Under the pieces are notes generated by a model. It ran no database searches, was not told the origin of the DNA, and was given only the letters and a program-made list of their open reading frames with translations. A program made the translations under genes and the position numbers. This document shows positions 24,701 to 36,295 of a stretch of 64,000 bases of DNA, piece after piece; position 1 is the first letter of the stretch; each line of letters begins with the position of its first letter. The stretch covers positions 41,404,548-41,468,547 of the forward strand of contig OZ025253.1 of the NCBI GenBank assembly GCA_964019135.1. The letters are read 5' to 3'. The stretch comes from Arenicola marina. Its lineage: Eukaryota; Annelida; Polychaeta; Arenicolidae.

Positions 24701-25546
24701 TCGACCGTGCTGTGGAACTCGGACCGGGCCCCGTGCTGAGCGAGCGAAGTTGGGGCCGCGCAACCGGCGGCTGACAACCGCCGCCCCCCCACACACACAC
24801 ACACCCACCCACCCCCACAACACCGCCGACGGATTCGCCAGGTGGCGACACTGCGGGGTCGAAGAGGTGGGGCGAGAAGGGTTCGACCCCTTGGGTGTAT
24901 ATTCCAGAGGCCGCATCTATAATCGCCACTTAGGCTACGCCAATAGACTTAGCGCTAAGTGGAAGATTTGTCGAGCGATTGTCAGGTTCAAAATACATAA
25001 GTATAGTCACCAAAAAAGTTAATTTTCTGAATGAAGAAAGTGCTAAACCTATATTGAAGACGATTTCTTGATCATGAGCGCCACAACAACGAGCTGGTGA
25101 GGCTAAGATAAGACGCGCTTTTCGTGCGTAACTTACGAGGGGATTACGAATACGGCCCCAGGGGCAGTGATTATGAATACGGCCCCAGGTCTCTAGTTGT
25201 CTTTAAAACGTAAATAACTGACGACTTACCAGCCGGATCTACGAGTGCTGATTCTCTAACTTCTGCCGCCTGTCTGTCTCTGTACCTCTCTCTCTCTCTC
25301 TCGCTGTGTATCTGTCTCTGTCTCTCTGTCTCTGGTCTTCTGTCGTGTACGCTAGTGCTCCTGGTACCAAAGGACGTGGGATATCGCAGAACAACCGCCG
25401 ACGTGTCCGACTGAACTGTTTCTGGGACGCAGACAGGGTGTCTGGCGTGTTATATATAGGTGGCAATTTTTGGGCTTTTCCAGCCACGCGGACGCCATGG
25501 TCGAGTGACTGACTGAGCATGGCAAACAACGCCGGGCCTCCTTGTT
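24701..25546. other. unassigned region with short repeats
   Basis: Holds a CA/CCCA tract near 24,785-24,815, a 14-bp perfect palindrome (ACTTAGCGCTAAGT, 24,947-24,960), a tandem pair of a unit of about 32 bp carrying GAATACGGCCCCAGG (25,145-25,192), and a CT-rich microsatellite (25,285-25,330). No gene recognised. Confidence 0.4.
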
Positions 25547-26222
25547 TACTGTGGCCCATAGGGACAATTTCTTCGCGGACTAGCCCATATTTAGGCGCGG
25601 CGTTGAGTGGGAACAAAGTTGAGCGCTGAGTCGACCTCATTTCTACGCGGCGTCGTCAAGAAGTGAAATTGTGGCAAATTCCGCATGGTACGTGATGTCA
25701 CATGCTTCAATCCACCGCACATTCAAAGTCGTTCGCATAAAATCCAGATTTAGCCTATTTATTAACAATCGCTATGCACCTGCTGTGAAGACAAAGCAAC
25801 CAACAAGAGCCAGACAATCAAAGCGACTGCACTGCTGAACGAGCTGCCAGCATAAAATATCAGTATAGGGAAGTGCCCCATCTTCTCTTCTCTTGTTGCT
25901 TTGATGTAACTATGATTTTTGTGTAAACTGCATCGTATATGCACAAACGCCTTCCCCGTCTAGAATCCCAAAAATGGAACGGTTACTCAACCAGATTATT
26001 TATATTGTAATAATTGCAAATTGATACTAACAATGAGGAAACATAACTTTATTATGTGTAATGATAGTGGGTGTTATTTTGTCTAAGGAGACCATGATAC
26101 ATTGTAACACTAGCCGCGATGAATATTAAGCTATTAGTGCCGACATGACATCGACAATTTCGTCGACTCCGCACTGAAATGTGTTCGACTCCGAGGAGAA
26201 ATTGTCCCTATGAGCCACAGTA
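25547..26222. mobile_element. 676-bp non-autonomous DNA transposon with 6-bp target duplication
   Basis: The left terminus TACTGTGGCCCATAGGGACA (continuing ATTTCTTCGCGG) and the right terminus, read on the minus strand as TACTGTGGCTCATAGGGACA (continuing ATTTCTCCTCGG), are inverted repeats of about 32 bp. CTTGTT lies directly before the left end (25,541-25,546) and directly after the right end (26,223-26,228), a perfect 6-bp target-site duplication. No transposase frame is visible. I cannot assign the superfamily with confidence. Confidence 0.7.
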
Positions 26223-26228
26223 CTTGTT

Positions 26229-27383
26229 CATGCCTGGCTGTTAGCATAGAGCTACGGGGTGCAAAAATAAAAAAATAAGGTCCGGTTCAACATTTGAGCC
26301 TCGGGTGACGACTGTGCGACTGAGCGTAGCCGCTTGCCGTCCCCTGCACCCGGCACACAACAACCTACGCCAAACCTATAGGGCGAGCCATTTTTCAGCG
26401 TATGACTTTACTTACCGCATAATTATTTGCCGGCCGCCCCTTATTTAGCGCCAAAGCTCCCGTCCCACACACACAACCAACCAATGCAAGTCTGAGTCAC
26501 CGCGTTAGACCATCAATTAAAATGCTAGCACCTGAATGCACAGTGCGAATAAATTAAGCACGTTTCATCATTAAATGTATAGATGTGTTGCCGTGTGACA
26601 ACCATACTCTCCCTTTCTCGGCAGAATGGGACTCGCCCTATTAGTAATAGGATTGACAGGAAATACGGGCAGTGAATGGCAGTGAATGGCTCATTGGGCC
26701 AAGATCAAAGGGCATCATATGTCCCGGGCCCGTATTCTGTATGAATCTTCAATTTAAGTTTAGTTTTAAAATTAATCTTAATTTTCTGGCTAAGCTAAGA
26801 TTCAAAACTTAATGCTGTTCTAAGAACTGAAGTCGCATCTCCGTGTTTTTAACGTGTTTATAACGTGTTTTTAACCGCGGGTTAAGTCACAAGTCGCAGC
26901 TCAATAACAAAAGCGCCTCAATTCACCAAGCGCGCGACTGAGTTAGGCCTTGTGCTGCCATCTGACGGCTACTGGAGATTGACGCTCCATATTAGAACTC
27001 TTTAAGGATGGAGGTAATGATCTAGCACGTGACGTACAACTGTCACAATAAGCTGATTCTGTCAGAATGGATTCACAGCAGAGTCATATTCTAGTGATAG
27101 AAGTAGACAAACGAAAAGAGCTCAGGGACGTGTGCAGGAATCCTTAAAAGGGGGCACAATAAAACAAATTGAAGACCGGGTGGGGGTGGGCGAGGGCGCT
27201 GCGCAGTATAGCGAATGGTTTTTGACAGTTTTTAGACACTAGTCGATTTTTTTTGGGGGGGGGGGGGCACATAATTTGGAAATAGGGGACACAGGTATAC
27301 TTTAGGGTCTGAAAGGGGGGCCCCCTGCGCTCCCCTCCCACTTCCTAGACACGCCTATGGAGCTTATTAACCTGTTGACAAGG
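26229..27383. other. unassigned region with a transposon-end motif
   Basis: At 26,725 the sequence GCCCGTATTCTGTATGAATC and the AT-rich run after it look like the terminus of an inverted-repeat element; the matching inverted terminus is near 29,545-29,583. No gene recognised. Confidence 0.35.
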
Positions 27384-27850
27384 GCGGGTCCAGGAATTTG
27401 AAAGGGAGGGGTCCCGAAACTCGCGACCGGCGGTGGTTCCGAAAGAAGGGGAGCGGGTCCCCGTAAATGGACGAACACGGGGGAGAAGGCCCGTCATTTA
27501 TTTTGACGACCGGGTAGGGTGTCTTAAATGGCCTAAATTTTTGCATTTTCCACACACACAAAAAGGGGGAGGGGGCTCGGGATCCGCATGGGCGGATCTA
27601 GGGGCGAGGGGTTAGAGGCTCAGCAACCCCCCTTAAAAACTGTCACTGGATCCACTGGAAAAATTTTGCTCACAAAGTGAAATGTTGTAGTCCAAGGGGG
27701 GGGGGGGCGGGGGGGGGGGTAAAACCACAAATGAAGGCCAGCTAAGGTGTAGACCACCTTCCACCCCATTGCAAAAAAAGATTGTAGAGAGTAGAGACCC
27801 CCCGCGGTCGCACCCCCCCTCCCCGATTTCCAACTACTTAGGTCCGCCCC
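27384..27850. mobile_element. decayed GGATCC-ended MITE-like copies
   Basis: End-like words GGGCGGGTCCAGGAATTTGAAA (27,384), GATCCGCATGGGCGGATCTAGG (27,580) and TTAGGTCCGCCCCTA (27,838) suggest two adjacent decayed copies of the element type seen at 9,254-9,390. Long poly-G tracts lie inside. Confidence 0.35.
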
Positions 27851-28284
27851 TACCCCGAAATCCCCTCCAAGGGCCGACCGAGGGGGGTAGGGGGGCAACC
27901 CCCCCTCCTTGGGTAGTTGAGCATGCACTCTCGGATTTTGAGACTAAATACTTCGGAAAAGGACATTTTGTAGATGTAACCCACAGGTGGATCCGAGCGG
28001 CGGGGGGGGGGGGTGTTTAAGGGGGTGTTTAGCACTGTTAAAGCCGGTTGTGAATATTTGGTGGACAACAGCGCTAATTTTTACTCCTCCCCAAACCTGC
28101 CCCCCCCCCTCCTCCTAGGCCTCAACCCCCTCGAGTAACAGCGGGTAGAGCCCCATCACCCTGACTGTGCGAATATTTTCCTTTCACCCCCTATTATATA
28201 GGAAGAGAGGGAGGGAGGGCGGACGACGCGGTGGCATTGTGGGAGGGACGGGGTGATTATTCTACAGAACGCATCCGGGCGCTG

Positions 28285-28620
28285 GACTATGGCTCCTGAT
28301 GTGGTTTATGGCTCCGTATGCTGGACTAGTGCTTCAGGCTCGGGGTTATGGCTCCGAGCGCGGGCTATGGCTCCGGGCTATGGCTCTGTGTTATGGCTTC
28401 GCGAGCGGGCTATGGCTCTCTGAGCGGAAATATGGCTCCGTGCGCTGGACTATGGTTCCCGGGGAGGGGGGGGGGGGCTGTGGCGTCTGTCGCCGGTCTA
28501 TGGCTCCCGTTATGGCTCCGGATTATGGCTCAGCGTTATGGCTCTGGACGCATGTTATGAGTCCGTGCACTGGACTTTGGCTCCGTGCATCGGACGATGG
28601 CTCCGTTCGCGGGCTATCCA
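28285..28620. repeat. 14-16-bp minisatellite (GGGCTATGGCTCCG)
   Basis: Irregular tandem units around CTATGGCTCCGKGC, interrupted by a G tract at 28,458. Plus-strand frames give repetitive WLWLRAM-type artefact peptides. Confidence 0.75.
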
Positions 28621-28639
28621 CATAAATATTATCCATCAA

Positions 28640-29706
28640 TATGGAAAGTCTGCTTAATACTTCGATAAAAGTACCGCATTGTGCCTATCGGATAACCAGT
28701 TCAATATGGATATGGTATCATTTGAGGGACTCGGAAAATCGTGGTTGGCGACAAAGCACACCCTCAGTCTATAGCCCTGCCCCCCCCCCCCCTCACCCTT
28801 CCTCCAAGCAGACCAACTCCTCCCCTCCCTGAACAATATTTTGCCTAAATTAGTGAAACGAAATAAGGGGCCAACCAGTCCGCGACAGGCCCTGGCACTG
28901 GCCATTGGGGGAAGTACACGTGGCCTCTCGCTCCTAGCCTCCTATATTCAGGACACCAGCAGTGCGACGAAAGTTTCCATAGTCTAACTTAGCATCTCAG
29001 AACTGACAAAAAATACATTCTGTTTGGCAGATAACATTAGCAGAAAACACCATAAATAGAAACAATAAAACGTGTTTCAGTAAATTGGTTACATTCCTCA
29101 AAGTGTGTCCCACGGTACAGCAAAAACTTCGGTGAATGTCAAATGTCCCACGACAATAGACCGTTCTAGGGGAACGTCTGGCAAGCACATGTTTCAGGTG
29201 AACTCTAGCTCGCTCTGCGCTGCATAGCATGCAAAAGGCGTATACTGATTTACAGCTGCATAATTTTCAACGGCTTATCACAGGTTAACGGGATTTTCTA
29301 AAAACTAAAACCCATTTAGTACAGATAAATATATTGACTATCAAGTAATATCATTTTCAGAACGAGATGGAGGCATAAAAGCCGAGAAAACAGCTGATAC
29401 AAATGCCAACCTTCGAATGGAAAGACTGTCACTACGCTGTGTGTTATATATCAGCACGTAGCTCACACTTGAACGTTCTATATATAGGACGCTAGCATCA
29501 AATGGGTTAAGATGTATGCAGGATACGTGTTAACAAACGTAGATAAAACTTAGACTTAAGATGCATACAGAATACGAGCGCCGGTCGTGAACGACAGTAG
29601 GCCCCTAAACTCGGCGTATGGTTTTGCGATGTTATGAAGAAGGGCAGAAGAGGGGAGACAGTGGGTGGGTGTCGGGGTGGCGGTATAGCGCATGAGGTGG
29701 AGAGGG
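28640..29706. other. unassigned region with an element end at its right
   Basis: No gene recognised. Near 29,509 and 29,557 the words TAAGATGTATGCAGGATACG and TAAGATGCATACAGAATACG form a tandem pair. Both are the inverse of the end-like motif at 26,725. Confidence 0.35.
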
Positions 29707-30042
29707 GTGGGTGGTTCAGACAGGGAAAGTGATTCTTTACTACTCTTCGTTAGTGTTTGCTCACCGAGCAAAATATCAACAACGGCCGATTTACATAGGG
29801 CCAAACTGCGAATATATCTTCGATTAGATTCTTTTTTTAAATTCCGCGTATTATATATCTACGGCCAATGCAGAAAGGGACCGCCTGGTGTTTGATGCTT
29901 GGTACCATTCAGCGACAGTCCCGATACGGTTTTTCACCTAGCGACACGCGACTTGGACCTCTTCTTCAACTCCACATGCGACATGGACCGCTTCCTAACA
30001 TCGACATGCGACAGGAATTTCCCCCACCCCCCCCCCCCCCAC

Positions 30043-30590
30043 GGAGTGACTGATCCTGAGGCTGACTCGGTCCTCATCCGGAGTAACTGATCAAGAGGTA
30101 CAGCTCTGCTCTCAAGATGAGTGAATGATCCAGAGGTCCAGTCCTGTTCTCCCCAAGTGTGACTGATCCAGAGGTTCAGCTCTGCCCCCATTCAGAGTAA
30201 CTGATCTACATAGAGGTCCAGCTCTGCCCTCACCCGGAGTGATTGATCCAGAGGTCCAGCTCTGCCATCACCCGGAGTGACTGATCAAGAGGCTCAGGTC
30301 TGTCCTCACCCGGACTGACTGATCTAGAGGCCCGGCTCTTCCCTCACTTGGAGTGACTGATCCACAGACCTAGTTCTGCCCTCATCCGGAGTGACCGATC
30401 CAGAGGTCCAACTGTGCCCTCACCGGTAGTGACTGATCCAGAAGCCCAGCTCTGCCCAAACCCGTAGTGACTGATCCAGGGGTCCAGCTTTGCTTTTACC
30501 CAGAGTGACTGATCCAGATGCCCAGGTATGTCCTCACCCGGAGTGACTGATCCAGAGGTCCAGCTTTGCATTCACCCGGAGTGACTGATC
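30043..30590. repeat. 38-bp minisatellite, first copy
   Basis: About 14 units of GAGTGACTGATCCAGAGG then TCCAGCTCTGCCCTCACCCG. The same unit occurs at 32,000 and, on the same strand, directly at the carrier stop codon at 47,490. It joins the 24-bp satellite on its right with no spacer (GAGTGACTGATCACCATCGCG). Confidence 0.9.
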
Positions 30591-30923
30591 ACCATCGCGA
30601 CCAGCGGCCGGTCACTCATCGCGAACAGCGGCCGGCCACACATCGCGACCAGTGGCCGGTCACTTATCGCGACTAGCTGTCGGTCACCTATCGCGACCAG
30701 TGGACGGTCACCCATCGCGACCAGCGGCCGGTCACCCATCGCGACTAGCGGCCGGTCACCCATCGCAACCAACGGCCGGTCACCCATCGGGACTAGCAAC
30801 GGGTCACCCATCGCGACCAGTGGACGGTCACCCATCTCGACCAGCGGCCGGTTACCTATCACGACCAGTGGCCGGTCACCCATCGCGACCAGCGGCCGGT
30901 CACTCATCGCCACCAGCGACAAG
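30591..30923 (+). repeat. 24-bp satellite patch, copy 1
   Basis: About 14 units of the same satellite as at 5,515-8,968, with more diverged units (for example ATCGGGACTAGCAACGGG). It sits inside the 1.95-kb duplicated segment. Confidence 0.9.
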
Positions 30924-31999
30924 AGATCATGAATATTTGTCTACAAAATATGTATCGACAAAAGGCATACGTCTAGAGATGTGTAAAGTCGCTGACCCAT
31001 TGGTCTGATAGGGTCAAGCTTTTATAAATATTAAAGTTATTGAAATATTTATATATCATCATTTTTCTTAGTACTTCTCGTTGCTTCGCCGAGACGTCGG
31101 TTCGGGCAGAGCTTGTTCCGTCTTCTGGACTTGAGGTTCACCACCGTTAATAATAATATTGATTTAAAAGTTCTCCATTTTGTTGCGCTTGCTTAGTGCC
31201 ACAGTTCCGTTACAATACGAGTACATCAAATCGTAAAAGAACACTCGCAGGCGACTGGTACTTACTCAGTAAGTGACCGGCTGTCCCTCCCACTCCCTGG
31301 TCTTGGCTCTCTGGATCCGCGCAGGCAACCGGTCAAGAGCCTCTCCATCTAGGTAGTTTTATCTCACCCCAGTCTGACGTCACTCTGACTGGATTCTGAC
31401 TGGATCCTGACTCGATTAGGAGTGCTTACTTCCGGTACACAGCTGGTGGGACCTGTATCTGTTGTTGTCGAAAACACCCAAGCTAACATTCCTGACTCCT
31501 TCCTCTTCCTCTCTTTCTATAGGTTAATTCTCATTTGTCTTTCCTGTCAAGCCGATGACGTGAGGTAGTCATGAGGCAAGAACAATTGCCCTGCTACCCG
31601 GCTGGTGTATCGCTTATCATTTCCCCTAGTTACACAATGGAACAAGGAAAGCCATGTGGGTGGTTCAGACAGGGAAAGTGATTCTTTACTACTCTTCGTT
31701 AGTGTTTGCTCACCGAGCAAAATATCAACAACGCCCGATTTACATAGGGCATGTACGTCTGCCAAACTGCGAATATATCTTCGATTAGATTCTTTTTTTA
31801 AATTCCGCGTATTATATATCTACGGCCAATGCAGAAAGGGACCGCCTGGTGTTTGATGCTTGGTACCATTCAGCGACAGTCCCGATACGGTTTTTCACCT
31901 AGCGACACGCGACTTGGACCTCTTCTTCAACTCCACATGCGACATGGACCGCTTCCTAACATCGACATGCGACAGGAATTTCCCCCACCCCCCCCCCCC

Positions 32000-32547
32000 G
32001 GAGTGACTGATCCTGAGGCTGACTCGGTCCTCATCCGGAGTAACTGATCAAGAGGTACAGCTCTGCTCTCAAGATGAGTGAATGATCCAGAGGTCCAGTC
32101 CTGTTCTCCCCAAGTGTGACTGATCCAGAGGTCCAGCTCTGCCCCCATTCAGAGTAACTGATCTACATAGAGGTCCAGCTCTGCCCTCACCCGGAGTGAT
32201 TGATCCAGAGGTCCAGCTCTGCCCTCACCCGGAGTGACTGATCAAGAGGCTCAGGTCTGTCCTCACCCGGACTGACTGACCTAGAGGCCCGGCTCTTCCC
32301 TCACTTGGAGTGACTGATCCACAGACCTAGTTCTGCCCTCATCCGGAGTGACCGATCCAGAGGTCCAACTGTGCCCTCACCGGTAGTGACTGATCCAGAA
32401 GCCCAGCTCTGCCCAAACCCGTAGTGACTGATCCAGGGGTCCAGCTTTGCTTTTACCCAGAGTGACTGATCCAGATGCCCAGGTATGTCCTCACCCGGAG
32501 TGACTGATCCAGAGGTCCAGCTTTGCATTCACCCGGAGTGACTGATC
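32000..32547. repeat. 38-bp minisatellite, second copy
   Basis: Duplicate of 30,043-30,590 with the same unit order and only a few base changes. Confidence 0.9.
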
Positions 32548-32874
32548 ACCATCGCGACCAGCGGCCGGTCACTCATCGCGAACAGCGGCCGGCCACACAT
32601 CGCGACCAGTGGCCGGTCACTTATCGCGACTAGCTGTCGGTCATCTATCGCGACCAGTGGACGGTCACCCATCGCGACCAGCGGCCGGTTACCCATCGCG
32701 ACTAGCGGCCGGTCACCCATCGCAACCAACGGCCGGTCACCCATCGGGACTAGCAACGGGTCACCCATCGCGACCAGTGGACGGTCACCCATCTCGACCA
32801 GCGGCCGGTGACCTATCACGACTAGTGGCCGGTCACCCATCGCGACCACGGCCGGTCACTCATCGCCACCAGCG
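32548..32874 (+). repeat. 24-bp satellite patch, copy 2
   Basis: Duplicate of 30,591-30,923 with a few differences, including loss of some bases in the last unit (GCGACCACGGCCGG). Confidence 0.9.
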
Positions 32875-33618
32875 ACAAGAGATCATGAATATTTGTCTAC
32901 AAAATATGTATCGACAAAAGGCATACGTCTAGAGATGTGTAAAGTCGCTGACCCATTGGTCTGATAGGATCAAGCTTTTATAAATATTAAAGTTATTGAA
33001 ATATTTATATATCATCATTTTTCTTAGTACTACTCGTTGCTTCGCCGAGACGTCGGTTCGGGCAGAGCTTGTTCCGTCTTCTGGACTTGAGGTTCACCAC
33101 CGTTAATAATAATAATATTGATTTAAAAGTTCTCCATTTTGTTGCGCTTGCTTAGTGTCACAGTTCCGTTACACTACGAGTACATCGAATCGTAAAAGAA
33201 CACTCGCAGGCGACTGGTACGTACTCAGTAAGTGACCGGCTGTCCCTCCCACTCCCTGGTCTTGGCTCTCTGGATCCGCGCAGGCAACCGGTCAAGAGCC
33301 TCTCCATCTAGGTAGTTTTATCTCACCCCAGTCTGACGTCACTCTGACTGGATTCTGACTGGATCCTGACTCGATTAGGAGTGCTTACTTTCGGTACACA
33401 GCTGGTGGGACCTGTATCTGTTGTTGTCGAAAACACCCAAGCGAACATTCCTGACTCCTTCCTCTTCCTCTCTTTCTATAGGTTAATTCTCATTTGTCTT
33501 TCCTGTCAAGCCGATGACGTGAGGTAGTCATGAGGCAGGAACAATTGCCCTGCTACCCGGCTGGTGTATCGCTTATCATTTCCCCTAGTTACACAATGGA
33601 ACAAGGAAAGCCATGTGG

Positions 33619-34285
33619 CCTTGAGTCTGCTAAAAACAGAGACAGTGGTCTACAAACCGCGACCCAAAAATCTTTCTGAGACAATCTCCCGGATGTGGGA
33701 CACCACGTGATTAGCTGATGCTGGGGATGTGGGACACCTTGACCTGAGCTGGATCAACCTCCACGAAAATAGGACACCATGTACCAGGCACGCCTTCGAA
33801 ACAGGCCACAGCGTCAAGGTCGTTTTACCTGGTGGTTTACAGCAACCGACAGCCACCACCGATGTAAGATTAAATAGTGTTACATATGTAAATACATGTT
33901 TCGCAAAAAATTATTATAATTAAAATATAACTAAAATATGATTAAAATAACAAAGGTAAGGTCTGACGTGTCGACAAAAGGTACATGTCTAGAGATGTCT
34001 GGAAATGACGTGTCCGGTGTCGACAAAAGTATATGTCTGGAAATGTCTGGTGATAACGGCATATTTCTTTCCCCACAGCTCGCAACCGCGTACATAGCCA
34101 TACAAATTACCTCAGGTGGCTCAGACTTAGCATAGCTTACACAAACATCCCAGTCTCTACGTGACGTAATTTGACTGAGGTAACAGATAAATCCGGATCG
34201 ACTTTCTGAAAGTACTTCTCTACAAATCGTGGAAAGGAACGACAGTGGGGCGGAGAGGAAAATACCGGCTATATATGGAACGTAG
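33619..34285. other. unassigned region with a short internal repeat
   Basis: At 33,968-34,056 two copies of GTCGACAAAAGGTACATGTC followed by GGAAATG-type words lie in tandem. The same word (TCGACAAAAGGCATACGTC TAGAGATG) occurs at 30,956 and 32,913 in the duplicated segment. No gene recognised. Confidence 0.4.
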
Positions 34286-34289
34286 CATG

Positions 34290-34726
34290 TGATATCAAGT
34301 TGAAACCAATATAGCTAAAACATATATTAGTCGACGTATTTGTGCTTGTGCGAATTTTTTAAGGTTATCACGTAATATGGCAATTGGTAGGACGACACAT
34401 TTCTCGTAATTTACTTTGAGATCCGACGCAAGATGAAAATCATCGAATGTCTGTTATACACGCAAAAGGTTTCTTCCGAATGTGATACCAGCAATACCGT
34501 TTCATCCGCGTATTGAACCATTTTGATCTCCACATCAGCGACTCTAATACCAACTATGCCCGGGTCTGGTCTTACTTTTATAGCAAGGGTCTCGACCACC
34601 AGCAGGAATAAATGAAGGGACAACGGGCAACCTTGTCGAAGACCCCTGGTTAGAGCGAAATATTTGGTTGTCGAACGGTTGTTAATGAAACAAGCTTTAA
34701 TATCTTTATACATCTTTTAAACAATT
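34290..34726 (-). mobile_element. minus-strand LINE, downstream part (L1/Tx1-like)
   Basis: The minus-strand translation reads MYKDIKACFINNRSTTKYFA, then LTRGLRQGCPLS (the motif before the catalytic core), then VQYADETVLLVSHSEETF. YADE stands where active elements have YADD, so the catalytic pair is damaged. It continues SDLKVNYEKCVVLPI to about 34,300. The upstream part of the same element is at 36,296-36,790; the plus-strand LINE lies between them. Confidence 0.8.
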
Positions 34727-36295
34727 GGCTCAAGATATGGGCAGAAACGGATTATAAGATTAAAGAGAGTCAGGCGGCTTATCGCAAAGGTCGTTCCACG
34801 GTTGATCACATATTTGCGTTGTACGCTATAACGTAAAATTAGATATGCAAAAAAGGAGGTAGATTTTTCTGCGTGTTTATTGACTTCGCAAAAGCTTTCG
34901 ATTCGATTCCCCACTCGTCGCTCTGGTGGTATAGGATGCTGAAAGAAGGTACTCGCGGAAAGGTGTTATCTGTTCTTAGATCGATGTATTCCTCTCTTAA
35001 GTACTGTGTAAAAACCCAGGAAGGTCTATCAGATTATTTTGAATTTAAGGTGGGAACCCGTCAGGGATGCATGCTAACCCCTTTTCTTTTTGCATTATAT
35101 ATAAATGAATTGTTAAACCGGTTTAGAAGTCATTTCTGCGATGGCGTGTACCTCGATGAAATTCACCCAGGAATATTTGTACTAATGTATGTTGATGACC
35201 TAGCTCTAGTAAACGATACTGCTGGCAGGTTACAAAGGCAATTAGACGTACTGGGCAAATATTGCAAGGATTACGGGGTTAAAATTAACATGAATAAGAC
35301 TAAAATTCGTGTACTTAGAAATGGCGGACGTCTGCGGCAAAACGAGAAGTGGTACATCGATGGTCAGCTTCGAAAAAAGTCTCATTTTATAAGTATTTGG
35401 ATATAGTATTTCATCAACATTAAGCTGGGCGAGGGCGTTAAAGACACTAGTCCTACAGGGAAACAAAGGTGTGTTTTTGGTGAGAAATGTGATGTCGCAG
35501 TGTGGTTTTATTCCTCCAAATATCTGCTTCGATTTGTTCGATAAAATTGTCCTTCCTATTATTCTATGCGGTATATGGGGCGTCGAGTGTCAAAGCGATA
35601 TAGAGACTTTGCATGTTCAGTTCTGTAAAAGGTACTTGTGTTTGCCTCCCCTAACTCCATCTTGTGCCGTCTTTAGAGAATGCGGACGAATGCCACTTAG
35701 TACTAACTACATGACAAAATGCATCATGTTGTGGTTGCGTGTGGTGCAAAGCGATGCCTCTCGAAATACAAAGTCATGCTGTGAAATTGTGTCTCGTTTG
35801 GCAGCCACTGGAAAACAAACTTGGTCTGCAAAAATTGAAAACCTTTTGTGTACATACGACTTCCAAAGGACCGTATGGCATTAACTAAATATCGATGTTC
35901 TGCCCATTTGTTACGTATTGAAAGGATGAAAGGGCAAACTCACAGAAGTCTCCGCCTGTGCAACTATTGCTTGTCTAAAGATAACGAGGTTGTTGAAGAT
36001 GAGTACCATTTTTTAATCCAATGCCCGCTTTACCAAGAACTCAGAGAACAGTATATACCGTATCATGTAAAGTCCCAGCATGGGTTTATTTCATTACTAT
36101 CCACCGCCTTAACTAAGAATCACCATCTTAATCTGGCTGCATTTGTTTACCACGTCTTCATACTGCACGACAACTTCAGCGAGTAATATGTATATGTATA
36201 TTGATAGTATATCCCACTGTTTTCGTTATTTTTTGTTTATTATATATACAATGGGCCGATAGCCTTTCAGTATAATAAAGTTCCAACTTACACAC
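34727..36295 (+). mobile_element. plus-strand LINE, 5-prime truncated, nested insertion
   Basis: Non-LTR retrotransposon ORF2 remnant. It begins inside the reverse transcriptase (ESQAAYRKGRSTVDHIFALY) and continues with VFIDFAKAFDSIPHSSLWW (motif A), GTRQGCMLTPFLFALYINEL (motif B) and LMYVDDLALVND (motif C, both Asp kept). It goes on through a conserved C-terminal part (LPIILCGIWGVECQSDIETL) to a zinc-knuckle-like end (CNYCLSKDNEVVEDEYHFLIQC) and a stop at 36,184-36,186. It has one in-frame stop near 34,829 and two frame breaks (about 35,390 and 35,860). The 3-prime end shows ATGGGCCGATAGCCTTTCAG and AATAAAG. A candidate 7-bp target duplication AACAATT lies at 34,720-34,726 and 36,296-36,302. 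The clade is uncertain (I/Nimb or a related group). Confidence 0.85.

Larger units (their letters stand above)
29707..31655. repeat. tandem segmental duplication, copy 1
   Basis: About 1,949 bp that is repeated immediately downstream at 31,656-33,614. It contains unique sequence, a 38-bp minisatellite, a 24-bp satellite patch and a further unique 650 bp. The junction lies at GTGGGTGG with GTGG microhomology. The copies differ by scattered substitutions and small indels, such as a 12-bp gain in copy 2 near 31,755. Confidence 0.9.
31656..33614. repeat. tandem segmental duplication, copy 2
   Basis: Second copy (about 1,959 bp) of 29,707-31,655. By eye the identity is near 98 percent, so the event is recent. 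It ends at CCATGTGG before unique DNA. Confidence 0.9.

Noticed and set aside
24947-24960. Perfect 14-bp palindrome ACTTAGCGCTAAGT
   Set aside because: Single occurrence with no paired context; expected by chance in 64 kb with modest probability.
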